Shown here in pieces: positions 45,445 through 55,740 of a stretch of 64,000 nucleotides of DNA. The notes below the pieces were generated by a model. The model worked only from the letters and a program-made list of their open reading frames with translations. It did not search any database and was not told the DNA's origin. The DNA comes from Haematococcus lacustris (taxonomy: Eukaryota; Chlorophyta; Chlorophyceae; Chlamydomonadales; Haematococcaceae), in contig JASKMD010000017.1 in NCBI GenBank assembly GCA_030144725.1, positions 11,996,409-12,060,408 on the forward strand, in the 5' to 3' direction. How positions within the stretch are numbered: position 1 is the stretch's first letter; each line of letters opens with the position of its first letter. The position numbers and the translations under genes were made by a program.

Positions 45445-48401
45445 CTACTGTGCCTCAGCGGCGCTGCTGCTGCTGGGCCTGCGAGGCTTGTCTCGCAGCC
45501 GCTTGTAGCCCAGGCCTGGGTACTCCTTGCCCTTGGCTGGCAGCTTCCCCTGCTCTGGCCACCAGCACAGCTCCAACGGCCGCCACTTGCTCTCCCCAAT
45601 GCGCTGCATGTTCAGCGCTGCATTGCAGTCCCTGTCAAGCCACCTGCCTGGCTGTGGTGCTGGCTTGGCTTTGCCAGCCTTGCCCTTGCCTGTGCCCTTG
45701 TCCTTGGTAGGCTGGGTGGGCTCAACTGCCTCTGGCTCAGCCTTGGTGCGCTTGCTGCGCTTGGCTGGCAGGGGACTGCTGGGCCCTGGCTCTGGCTGCA
45801 GGCTGTGTGGCTGGCTGGCTCTGGCTCTGGCTGGCCCTGGCTGGCCCTGGCTCTGGCTGCAGGCTGTGTGGCTTGCTGGCTGCTGCGTGGGGCCTGTGGG
45901 GGCTTGCGGGGGGCCACCACAGGGCACCACATCATGCCCCGCACCGGCAGGTCACGCTGCTGGCTCCAGGCTGGGCGCACAAGGCGCTCTTCCACCTGCC
46001 CTGCTGGGGGCTTCCAGTTCACAGGCCTGGTGGGCCTGCGTTTGATCAGTTGCCTCTCACAGGGCTGCTGGCCGTTCACTGCTGAGCTGACCCGGGTGGT
46101 GCGGTGCTCATCCACAAGCACCACCCTGCCCCGCCGCTGGTCTGTGCCCCTGGGCCTGCACACCACCTTGCGGCAGGCCCGCAACACCGCATCAGCACCC
46201 CAGCCTCCCGCTGTGCCAATGCTAGCTGCTCCAAAGAACACCACCAGCTGCTTGGCATGCCCATGGCGCTTCATGGACACCTCCGCCATGTCCTCCTCCA
46301 ACTGCAGCCATGCACACAAGGCACACACGTGGTGGCTGACATGGTGGCACCAGGTTAGGCATGGCACAGTCAACTACTCTTTCACGTCATGCCAAACCCA
46401 CCACCACTCAGTCCCTTACCCTCCCTACTTACCCTCCCTACTTCCCTACTTACCCTCTCTACTTACCCACCCACCCACCCATCCAACCTCACCTTCTAGA
46501 AGACCTGCTCCAGCGCCCGGTCCTGGCCTCCGTACAGGCGCAGCCGCTGCTGTGCCCACTTGGGGTCCAGGTACACCTCCCAAACTGCATCCCAGGTGGC
46601 CAGGATGACGGTGATGTGCTGCAGATTGGCGACCAGGGAGGTGCCGGCTGCGCTTGCTGCTGCCAGGTGCTGGAGGTGGGGCTTGATCGGTGCGAGCCAC
46701 CGCTCTGAGGCACGGCGGGCATTGTTCAGGCCGCTGGCATGCTTGACCTGGCCCTTGGTCAGCTTCCACCGGCGCAGCTGGTCTGCCAGCAGCTGCCCTG
46801 TCCTTGGATCCCACACCCCTGAGGCTGCACTGACTGCCTGGGTGACGCCAGGGTCGATGCCTACCCCAATCTGCGTGACTGGGTCAAACACGAAGTCACG
46901 CTGCTCCGCAAGGCCCTTGCCAATGCGGGGCAGTCCCACTGCATGGGCCGCTGCTGCTGCTGCACTTGGGGCTGCCACTGGGCTGCTGTTGCTGTTGAGG
47001 GTGGTGCAGGAGGGGTTGGGGTCTCCACCGTCCTCTCAAACTCGAACCCTTGGTTAGCCAGCTTCCCCGTGCTGAACCACCTGGCTCTGCGCAGAACACA
47101 TCAGCTGTCTCCCTCGTGAGCCCCAGCTGCTGGCACACCCCGTGCAACACCCTGCTGTCAATCTTGATGAATGGATTCCTACCCTGGCCAGGGGGGTGAG
47201 GGTGAAGGGGGGTGGGCAGGTCAGAACCCGGGGCCCCACCCTACATCCGCCGCGCTTTGGCTGCCCTGGCACAGGTGGGGTGGGGGGCTGCTGCCACTGC
47301 TCCAGGCACCTGCACACATGCACCGCATGGCGCATGCGGCAGGGGAGGGGCACGGTGTCTTGCAAGGAGTCTCCCTCCTCCAGGGCCAACAGTCTCCGCT
47401 GCTTGGCTGCCTCCTCCTTCAGGTCCTTGATATGTGCCTTGTCCAGGTCTGAGGCCTGCAGCTCGGGGCTGTCAGCGTTGAGGGCATACCCACACGCCAG
47501 TTTGATGAATAGCTGAGCCTCCGTCCCGCTCCAGCCTAGCCGGGCCCTGGCTGCCTTGGCGTACAGCTTGACAAAGCGCTCTGCAGGTCAGGTCAGGTCA
47601 GGTATCTGGTGAGGTCTAGGTCAGGTCAGGTCTGGTCTAGGTCAGGTTTCTGGTCAGGTCTAGGTCAGGTCAGGTCTAGGTCAAGTCATGGTCATGGTCA
47701 TGGTCATGGTCATGGTCATGGTCATGGTCATGGTCATGGTCATGGTCATGGTCATGGTCATGGTCATGGTCATGGTCATGGTCATGGTCATGGTCATGGT
47801 CATGGTCATGGTCATGGTCATGGTCATGGTCATGGTCATGGTCATGGTCATGGTCATGGTCATGGTCATGGTCATGGTCAGGTCAGGTCAGGTCTAGGTC
47901 ATGGTCAGGTCTATGTCAAGGCCCAGGTCCAGAGTCTAGGCACCACCACCACTTGCCTGGGTTGGAGTAGTGTTGCTGCATGGCGACCGCTAGCTGCATG
48001 GAGTGGTGGCTGATCGTGTTGTGGTCCCCAGTCAGCTGGGTGCTGCCCAGCTGCTGCAGCTTGGCTAGTAGCTCCTGGTTGCTGGGGTCATCAAAGGCTG
48101 GCTTTAGGCTGAAGTGCTTGTTCTGCCTAGCGCGCCCAAGCCGCCGCTGCAGCTGGTTGTAGGGGGTGAGGAAGGTGGAGTTGGCAAAGTACAGGCAGAA
48201 TACCTGCAGCTGCTGCAGCATCATTGGGTCTTCGCTGTCAAGGGGCATGGGTGGTCCAGTGGGTGCTGCCGGTGGGGGGTGGCGGGCAGCAAGGCGGGCA
48301 CTGGGCGGCCGCAGTGTGGGTGGTGCTGGGGCAGGCTGGGAGTGTGGCAGATGTTGCTTGATGCCTTGTTGACTGCAATGACCACAATTTGCACACAGCA
48401 C
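45445..48401 (-). pseudogene. Fanzor RNA-guided nuclease gene, disrupted
   Basis: Minus strand. Exon 1 from ATG 48401 (MLCANCGHCSQQ..., helical NSTFLTPYNQLQRRLGRARQ) ends at a GC donor (CCCAG|GCAAGT, ~47956). After an intron with a GGTCAT array, coding resumes at ~47584 (ERFVKLYAKAARARLGWSGT; FIKLACGYALNADS). RuvC-I is QIGVGIDPGVTQAVSA, with Asp codon 46855-46853. RuvC-II region is KQLVVFFGAASIG. Then GRVVLVDEHRTTRVSSAVNG, a linker, and RuvC-III WLDRDCNAALNMQRI (Asp codon ~45630). Damage: a TAG replaces a sense codon at 46498-46496 two codons before a splice donor; frame shifts near 47160, 47000-46980 and between 45930 and 45730. The family makes an RNA-guided DNA endonuclease; this copy cannot. 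Confidence 0.85.
47688..47880. repeat. (GGTCAT)n hexanucleotide array, ~32 units
   Basis: Perfect array in the first intron of the Fanzor gene, embedded in GGTCAGGTCTA-like degenerate units from 47585 to 47930, from which it probably grew. Confidence 0.98.
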
Positions 48402-48455
48402 TAGGGACGTTTACCACTGTATCATAAGACTGTGTCATGCTGTGTCATGCAGCAT

Positions 48456-49229
48456 GAGCTTTGTGATATGGGCGGCATGCTTTTACAGTGTGGTGATGGT
48501 GTTCTCAAACGCTGAGAGGTGTTAAACTGCAACACACTGCATTTGACATGGGGAGTTGCAATAAGGCAACCGCTGCCTGCAGAAAGGCTGCTAAGATGCT
48601 GTCCACACCTTTCACCCCAGCTGCATTCTACATTGAGCAACGGACATACCTGCTATGCATGGTAGCTGGCTGGGTGTTTCAGCCAAGAATACCTGGTCAA
48701 ACCTGCAATGGGCTTAGGATGGTTCAGGTTGTCCTAGTTGAGCTTTTTCGTGAGGTAATTGTTGGCCTGACTTCCTATACTATGGCTCCTGTATGGATGT
48801 CCAGCCCACACATCAAGGGTGCGACCGAGGATGCTTCAACTTAATTGAGTAGCTGAGTGAGATTACTCACAGTCAAACATGTTGTTCCATGTTGAATGAG
48901 TTTGTTTGACTGTGTAACCATGCATTTAGCTTGCCTGCACGGTTGCCTAACAGCCAGGCATAGCAAGCAGCTTGGTGGCGGGTAGCCCAGTGACCGCCAC
49001 TGCCAGGCCTGCCCCTGATGTGCCCTTGCACCTCCTCCCTCGGGCCCCCCCGGGCAGCGCTTGATCCTAAGGTACTAGTCACCACCGCCCTGTAGCACGG
49101 CCTCTACCCCCACAATTGTCCCCTGCTCGTCATGCCAGACAAGGCAGGAGGTGACTGTTGCCTGCGACAGGGCTGGGGTAAGGCAAGGCGGGTGGGGCCT
49201 TGCCCGTGGTGTATGTCGTGTGGTCAGGA
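48456..49229. other. Intergenic, element 3'-end relic included
   Basis: Lies between the Fanzor left end and the TIR element. 48810-48925 is a piece of the dispersed element (listed separately). 49040-49060 is C/T rich. No gene seen. Confidence 0.45.
48810..48925 (+). repeat. 3'-end relic of the dispersed element (copy 3)
   Basis: CATCAAGGGTGCGACCGAGG, then GAGTAGCTGAGTGAGATTAC and the terminal CATGTTGTTCCATGTTGAA match the ends of the 21-kb and 55.5-kb copies. Only about the last 115 bp of the element are present. Confidence 0.75.
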
Positions 49230-52194
49230 CCCTACACCAGGGGTACATGAGTTAAACGACCAAACTAGTCAGTTATCAGACTTAACCTAGTTTAAGGCCA
49301 TCTAGTCGAGTTGAACGAACCTAGTTTACCTAGTGTGGCACCATCATGCACCTTGGTCAGAGAAAGAGGCAAACCAGGTACAGCAAACCAGCCCAAGGTT
49401 TTGTACCTGTGCAAGCCATGTTACAGCCGCAAGTCCTTGGTGCCAGTGCACATCCGATGCGCCAACTCGCATGTCACACTCGAAGGTTTCGCTGAGGGAG
49501 CGCGAAGGAAATGAGACTGCCCCGCCAAACTGGCATGATGCATATAGCAGCCAGGAGCAGCCAGGAGCAGCCAGGAGCAGCCAACAGCAAATCGCCTGCC
49601 GTCGTCAGCCAGCCGTCGCCTGCCAGCAGCCACCACTGATGATAGACTGTGTGGCTTGAAGCTCACAGCATGCGCGACCAGCCATAGCAAACATGCGCCA
49701 AGGCGAAAGGAGCAAGAGGAAAGGTGCGCTGTTGCGAATCAACGACCAATCGATTGGTAAAGTCTGTGGCATGGGTTGCTTGCAGGTGGACTTCTAATGG
49801 CTAGGAGGCTACGCAGCTAAAAGGTGCAGCTAGTGAGCGCAGCCACAAACAGCAAGGAGCTTAGAGCGGGGGAGTATTGGAGGAGCCTGGAGCGCAGGAG
49901 CAGTTGTGAGCCAGGAGCCAAGAAGTGCAGCCAAGGAAAGCAGCTTGGCAGAGCAGCCAGAGACAGCCAGGAGCAGTCAGGAGCAGCCATGAATAGTTCA
50001 TAGCGGCAGCAATAAGCGGCACCCATGAGCAGCGCCATCTCTCCCTTCACCCCACACCCAACCCCATCCCCCCGCTCACACACTCCAATCAGCAAGTGGT
50101 CAGTGGCTATCCCTTGCAACTATGCAGCTCTATGTACCTAGTCTGACCGCTAGCATGCCCTTGTTTGCTGCAGGTTCAGATGGTCACACCCATCCCCTTC
50201 TCCCACTACCACCACCAGCACCTCCCCTCCCCTTCCCTTTTCCGACACGCCCACCCCCTCCCAATCCGTCGACAAACCCCTCACGCCCAGCCCAGCCCCA
50301 ATTCAACGGTACCCTCCCTCCCCATCTCCCCTCCCCTCCCCATCTCCCCTCCCCATCTCCCCATCTCCCCTCCCCATCTCCCCATCTCCCCTCCCCATCT
50401 CCCCATCTCCCCTCCCCATCTCCCCATCTCCCCATCCCCATCTCCCCATCTCCCCTCCCCATCTCCCCATCTCCCCTCCCCATCTCCCCATCTCCCCTCC
50501 CCATCTCCCCATCTCCCCTCCCCATCTCCCCATCTCCCCTCCCCATCTCCCCATCTCCCCTCCCCATCTCCCCATCTCCCCTCCCCATCACTCCCCATCT
50601 CCCCTCCCCATCTCCCCATCTCCCCTCCCCATCTCCCCATCTCCCCTCCCCATCTCCCCATCTCCCCTCCCCATCTCCCCATCTCCCCTCCCCATCTCCC
50701 CATCTCCCCTCCCCATCTCCCCATCTCCCCTCCCCATCTCCCCATCTCCCCTCCCCATCTCCCCATCTCCCCTCCCCATCTCCCCATCTCCCCTCCCCAT
50801 CTCCCCATCTCCCCTCCCCATCTCCCCATCTCCCCTCCCCATCTCCCCATCTCCCCTCCCCATCTCCCCATCTCCCCTCCCCATCTCCCCATCTCCCCTC
50901 CCCATCTCCCCTCCCCATCTCCCCATCTCCCCTCCCCATCTCCCCATCTCCCCTCCCCATCTCCCCATCTCCCCTCCCCATCTCTCCATCTCCCCTCCCC
51001 ATCTCCCCATCTCCCCTCCCCATCTCCCCATCTCCCCTCCCCATCTCCCCATCTCCCCTCCCCATCTCCCCATCTCCCCTCCCCATCTCCCCATCTCCCC
51101 TCCCCATCTCCCCATCTCCCCATCTCCCCTCCCCATCTCCCCATCTCCCCTCCCCATCTCCCCATCTCCCCTCCCCATCTCCCCATCTCCCCTCCCCATC
51201 TCCCCATCTCCCCTCCCCATCTCCCCATCTCCCCTCCCCATCTCCCCATCTCCCCTCCCCATCTCCCCATCTCCCCTCCCCATCTCCCCATCTCCCCTCC
51301 CCATCTCCCCATCTCCCCTCCCCATCTCCCCATCTCCCCTCCCCATCTCCCCATCTCCCCTCCCCATCTCCCCATCTCCCCTCCCCATCTCCCCATCTCC
51401 CCTCCCCATCTCCCCATCTCCCCTCCCCATCTCCCCATCTCCCCTCCCCATCTCCCCATCTCCCCTCCCCTCCCCATCTCCCCTCCCCTCCCCTCCCCTC
51501 CCCTCCCCTGCAAGGAAGGTGGTAGCGGTGTAGAGCAGCAACCAACAAGGAGCCAGCAAAAAATCAGCAAGGCATGACATGAACAAAACTGTAAGTGGCC
51601 AGCCCCTGCACATTGGTGGTCCCCAGCCTTACTGCAAGGATGCCTCTTGCTGGCTGCAGGTCTGATGGTAACACTCCCGCCCCCTTGGCCCCCTTCTCCC
51701 TTCCCCCTTCCCTGCCCCATCCCACCACCACCACTTCCGCACCTACCTACCCTCCTCCCCTCTCGTCCTCCCTACCCTACGGCACCCAGCAGCCCTTGGC
51801 GTAACAGCCTGGAGCGGCCAGCCTAGAGCAGGCAGCATGGAGCGGGCGTTTGTACTTATTGCCAACCCAGCTCACTCCAACCATGCCATGCCCACACACC
51901 ACAATGTCATCGCTCTTGTAGCTATGGCTGATGCTGGTATTGCCTTCGCTGCTGCTGTTGCCACCGCTGCCGCATGTTGCTGAGGTCCCTAATGCTAAAC
52001 TTTGTTAAAGATAATCAAGGTTTGGCGAGCCCCTCGGTAAACCCCGGCCTGATTCAGTTTAACTCCTGGTTTAATTCCTAAACCAGCAGGTTAACTCAGA
52101 ATTAAACTAGCTTAAATACGTCGTCGTTCACCGAGCAGTTTAGGCAGTTAATCGCCTAAACTACTCGTTTAACTCATGTACCCCTGGTGTAGGG
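49230..52194. mobile_element. 2.97-kb element with 30-bp perfect terminal inverted repeats
   Basis: 49230-49259 (CCCTACACCAGGGGTACATG...) is the exact reverse complement of 52165-52194. The subterminal sequence also has several AGTTTAAC/GTTAAACT-type blocks, commonest at the right end (52070-52175). Flanking GGA occurs on both sides (49227-49229 and 52195-52197), a possible 3-bp target duplication. The interior has no transposase. It contains an AGCCAGGAGC decamer repeat (49540-49990), the 21-bp satellite (50318-51508), and a short open frame at 49311-49514 with a CKPCYSRK motif. It is a non-autonomous DNA transposon, superfamily undecided (the CAGGGG inside the TIR recalls hAT). Confidence 0.75.
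50318..51508. repeat. 21-bp minisatellite, ~55 units
   Basis: Unit CCCCATCTCCCCATCTCCCCT in plus orientation, slightly interrupted near 50587, 50910, 50985 and 51115 by unit losses or single changes. The plus strand is wholly C/T/A and purine-poor; the minus strand is G rich. As 21 is divisible by three all frames stay open (Ser-Pro-His-Leu repeats), which is not evidence of coding. Confidence 0.98.
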
Positions 52195-52402
52195 GGAGTG
52201 GATGCCGACTTACCCCCTAGTGGGAGGTCCTACTGCTGAACTCAGCGTCACGCACCAAACTGGCTGCTAGGGTGGTTGTAAAGCCGTGCAAGGGGTGGGC
52301 GGCAGTGTGCCTGTGGCAGGCTGTGTGAGTGGCGCGGTGTGCAACCATGTATCGATAGCTAGACGATGGTGGGTTTGCTGCGCTATCACTACAAATGAGT
52401 AG
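52195..52402. other. Upstream region of the U6 gene
   Basis: No gene. Candidate upstream elements of the U6 promoter should lie within the last ~60 bp, but I cannot identify a canonical USE. Confidence 0.35.
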
Positions 52403-52410
52403 GTATATAT
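52403..52410 (+). promoter_or_regulatory. TATA element of the U6 promoter
   Basis: GTATATAT lies about 25-32 bp before the U6 start at 52435, the spacing expected for RNA polymerase III class-3 snRNA promoters. Confidence 0.7.
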
Positions 52411-52434
52411 GCGACATTTTCACCCTTTCATGTT

Positions 52435-52452
52435 GTCCTTCGGGACATCTGT

Positions 52453-52484
<32 letters not shown>

Positions 52485-52536
52485 GGCCCCTGCGCAAGGA
52501 TGACACGCACAACTCGAGAAATGGTCCAAACTTTTT
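52435..52536 (+). ncRNA. U6: U6 spliceosomal snRNA
   Basis: The 5' stem-loop GTCCTTCGGGAC is followed by AAAATTGGAACGATACAGAG, AAGATTAGCATGGCCCCTGC (containing the ACAGAG box and the AGC triad) and GCAAGGATGACACGCAC, then TCGAGAAATGGTCCAAAC and a run of five T's, the Pol III terminator. U6 is the catalytic snRNA of the spliceosome; it pairs with the 5' splice site and with U2 and U4. The TATA box upstream and the T-run downstream support an intact gene. The 5' loop is two bases shorter than in land plants. Confidence 0.97.
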
Positions 52537-53069
52537 GAGTTTCCACCAACCTTATTCGGGGCTCGCGTCGTCTTCTGGGTCCTCTAAGCAGCCGCACGTC
52601 GCGCTCTACTAGCTAGTTGGCAGGCGGTCAGTGGGAGTGCTTGACACGCAAGTTGTTTCTCCGGAGTACTTGCAAGCCCAAATGTAGCCTGCAACGGGCA
52701 AATGTAGCCTGCATGGGCTACTGACACCAGCCCGAGCCCTCGCGCCAGTACTGTACATGTAGCACCTAGGGACATGCCAGCCTACCAGTACTGGCTGCAG
52801 CCGACCAGGCTAATGGCATGCAGCTTGCACCGCTAGCACCACTGGTACTGCCAGTGCACGGCCCTCGCTAGCTGATCACTTGCCTGCCTGCAGCGCTGTT
52901 ATTATCTCGCAGGTCAGTGATTGAAGGGCCTTGCCTGTGCTACATTGACTATCAAGGGCACAGTATCAGGCTTCGTCAAGCCATGCATTGCGTGATGAGT
53001 AGGCCCATTTGCACCTAAGCCTGACCTACCGGCATGCCAGCTTGTGGGGTTGGCCGTCTAGCGGCCATT
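52537..53069. other. Intergenic after U6
   Basis: No gene recognised. GGGCAAATGTAGCCTGCA-type 17-bp repeat occurs twice near 52680-52712. Sequence is not related to the other repeats here. Confidence 0.4.
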
Positions 53070-53785
53070 TATCCTTGATGCTGATGCCATGCTGAGGGCG
53101 GCATCTGCTCATTAGCAGCAGGGTGGATCCGCACCAGTCAACTTGGCAGTGAATGGCCGGCAGCCCTGTGAGAACAGGCTAACCCAAATCCAGCCTGGAG
53201 ACAGCAGCGTGACCAGTCAGTGCGGGGCTTGATGTGGTGCCCGGTAGTGGCCCCACGCACCCTGCCACGGCCCCCATGCAGCTAGGCAGCCTCACAGGCA
53301 GCAGCCTCTGACCCTGGGCTCAACACTCCCCAACCAGCCATGCGCACAAAGCGCACCAAGGCTGAGCAAGCAGCTGAGTCCACCCAGCCCACCAAGGGCA
53401 AATGCAAGGGCAAGGGCAAGGCTGCACAGCCCACCCCCCTAGCACCACAGCCAGGCAGGTGGGTGGACCAGGACTGCAATGCAGCATTGAACATGCAGCA
53501 CAGCATACAACATACAACGCATTGGGGAGAGCAAATGGCGCCCGCTGGAGCTGTGCTGGTGGCCAGACCTGCATCAGCTGCCAGCCAAGGGCAAGGAGTA
53601 CCCAGGCCTGGGCTACAAGCAACTGCGAGACCGGCCACCCAAGGCCCAGCAGCAGCAGCCCGCTGCGGCACAATAGTGTGCCCATAACTCCACACAGCAA
53701 AACACCACCCCCACGCAGTAGTCCCTAGTGGTACCTTGTGGTCCCTAATGCTCCCTCGCAGTATGCCGCAATGAGGGAGGAGGTG
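53070..53785 (+). mobile_element. Fanzor-family relic, plus orientation
   Basis: Plus strand: GADAMLRAA-like sequence near 53090, AVNGRQPCE near 53148, a mutated WCPV-V-AP stretch near 53235, then KRTKAEQAAESTQPTKGKCK and RWVDQDCNAALNMQ (the RuvC-III aspartate is kept), and a partly duplicated segment where QRIGESKW is expected. The right end stops at the shared terminus GAGGGAGGAGGTG (53773-53785). The N-terminal half is missing and the frame is broken several times. Confidence 0.75.
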
Positions 53786-55315
53786 CTGTGACAGCTTTAA
53801 TCAATGCGTGTTCGTTATGCCACACTGGCAGCAGCCCGGCAACAATGCAGGGGGCTGGATCCAACAGCCTGAGGGGACCCATGCTAGTTTAATGTGGTCA
53901 CCGATGTCTGAATAGTAGTGTCGCGACTGCTCATTCGCGACTACCCACGTTGGTCACATGTCCAGACCATGGGCTTTACATGTTGGCGAAAAAGCGGAAG
54001 GAGAGTAACGCTGGACAGCGCTGCAGACTAGGCAAGGCTCAGCTAATGTCAACCAATGGACTAATTGGACGCAGCCCTGCAATTACTCTATCGGTGCCTG
54101 TGGTGTGCTGCTTCGTGCAAATGTGGGTCGAGACGCTTAAACAGATTGATAGCACACGTGAGCAACTCCTGACAACCTTTTTTGCCGCGCAGCTTTTTAG
54201 TGGCGCTGGGAGGATACTACGTGCTCCACAACATCCACGTATGTAGCATGTTGCTAGCCACTCTGAGCATGGCTGCGTCTTGAGCAATCAACAGCTTAAG
54301 CAAGGCCCTGCCGCAGGCTGAGGCTGCAGTCCATCCAGCTGTAATCATATCCCTGCCATTCGCAACGGTTGGTGCCTCGCTTACAACACACTCAGACTGC
54401 ATGCAGAAGGAGATGCCAGCATCGTGCCAGACTGGTTGTCCACTGCACCCTCACAGCCTTCATACCGCCGACTGCTATCATCACTGCTGCTTGCCCTAAT
54501 ACCCATCCTTGTGTTAACCGCTCCCATTACCATACGCAGATTGCATTCCTTGCCTTCACCGTGCCACTCCTCATGTTTATTTCCTACTCTGTGAGTAGTG
54601 GGAGTGGCATCAGCAGGCCTGTTGGCTACACCACCCTTCCGCTTCTTCCGAGTCATTGTGCCGCTAGGTGCTGTGCTTTGAGATGCCTATGACTTGTCCA
54701 AGCATCTGAGGGTTTTCACGGCTGGTTGTCACAGAGTGATGAACACCGCCCAGCTGCGTAGCGCCCAGATTGGCATGGATGGGCTCTCATGCCAGCATGA
54801 CAGTGGCACATGCAGCCACCAGCAGCATCACCCTGCAGGGTTGTGCAAGACCCAGCACTGTTCGCTGGAGACAAGCCAGGAGCACTTCAGTCTGTGACTT
54901 CATTGACTGTACCTAAGGCCGACTCTGTTCTCCTACATGCCCCTAGTGGCATGCTCTGTTACTTGCATAGCTGTGTAAGCCCATGCTGGGTCAGAAGCCG
55001 TGTTGCCGTAGGAGTCTGGCATGCGCTGCCACCAGTGCCTTCAGCCATGGCAGGGTAGCAGCAAGGGCTGGCCCCAACGCTACTCCTTGGCTCACCGCAA
55101 GCTGGCCAAACAAGATGCCCACCTCCTCTCCCATCCTTCCTACTACTGCCGCCTGCCCCATGCCTGCCCAGGAGGACTTCCCAGGTCTGAACCCCATCAA
55201 CCCAGAGCACTACCTCAGGATTGCCAAGAAAGCTTACAAGACCCTGGCCGCCAACAACATGAAAGTGAGCGTGAAGGACATGTGAGAGGGGAGGTGGAGG
55301 GGGAGGAGGAGGAGG
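53786..55315. other. Interval with possible exons of a small membrane protein
   Basis: Two plus-strand segments look exonic: 54191-54239 (after a CGCGCAG acceptor; FLVALGGYYVLHNIH, then GTATGT) and 54540-54590 (after TACGCAG; IAFLAFTVPLLMFISYS, then GTGAGT). Together they would make two transmembrane helices. I cannot find the first or last exon, and no family is certain. 55150-55262 reads FPGLNPINPEHYLRIAKKAY ending TLAANNMK before GTGAGC and could also be an exon. None is complete enough to call a gene. Confidence 0.35.
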
Positions 55316-55740
55316 ATGGGGCAATGCAGCAGCGTTGCACTCAGGCTGTTGGGAGAGCATTTTGAGGGCAGCTTTGAGGGCTTGGAGGCTCTGCCCCCCA
55401 TTGGCAAGGAGTACCAGCAGGTCTTCAAGCTGGTCAATGACCGGCTGCCCAAGGGCAGGCAGTGGTTGCACTGGGCTGCAGAGAACCGGCGGGGCATTCA
55501 TGGCCGGGCTCGCAACAATGCATAGGCCCTAGTAGTTTACACGAGCTGTGGGCCTTTCTAGCATGATGCTGTTACTTTTGACGAGGTGCCAAGTGGTCTA
55601 GGGGGAAAGAGTGCCACCAGAGTGGGGTTGGTAGTCATCAAGGGTGCGACCGAGGATGCATCAACTTGAATGGAGTAGCTGAGTGAGATTACCCACAGTC
55701 CAACATGTTGTTACATGTTGAATGAGTTTTGTTTGTTCCG
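55316..55740 (+). mobile_element. 3' end of the dispersed element (copy 2)
   Basis: Encodes LLGEHFEGSFEGLEALPPIG, then KEYQQVFKLVNDRLPKGRQW and ENRRGIHGRARNNA plus stop (55523-55525), followed by ~215 bp of tail ending at CATGTTGTTACATGTTGAAT. Same order and orientation-independent similarity to the copy at 20990-21470. Confidence 0.6.

Larger units (their letters stand above)
45200..48455 (-). mobile_element. Near full-length Fanzor element (TnpB-related)
   Basis: Runs on the minus strand from the left end (about 48455, where similarity with the 45.1-kb fragment begins) through the split ORF (48401-45445) to the conserved right end (about 45200). No terminal inverted repeat or target duplication is visible, as expected of IS607/IS200-related elements that carry TnpB or Fanzor. 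No second transposase gene is present. Other, shorter relics in this window: 2.7, 7.6, 13.1, 45.1, 53.1 and 62.7 kb. Confidence 0.85.

Noticed and set aside
50318..51508. CRISPR-like array of repeated units
   Set aside because: Units are contiguous 21-mers without unique spacers, and the genome is eukaryotic.
50122..51720. Several frames of 340-480 codons on both strands (Ser-Pro-His-Leu and Gly-Asp-Gly-Glu repeats)
   Set aside because: They are produced by a 21-bp satellite whose period is divisible by three; no non-repeat coding sequence, splice logic or start context supports them.
54191..54590. VMA21-like small membrane protein
   Set aside because: Two plausible helix exons exist, but the expected flanking motifs and terminal exons cannot be found, so the name is not supported.
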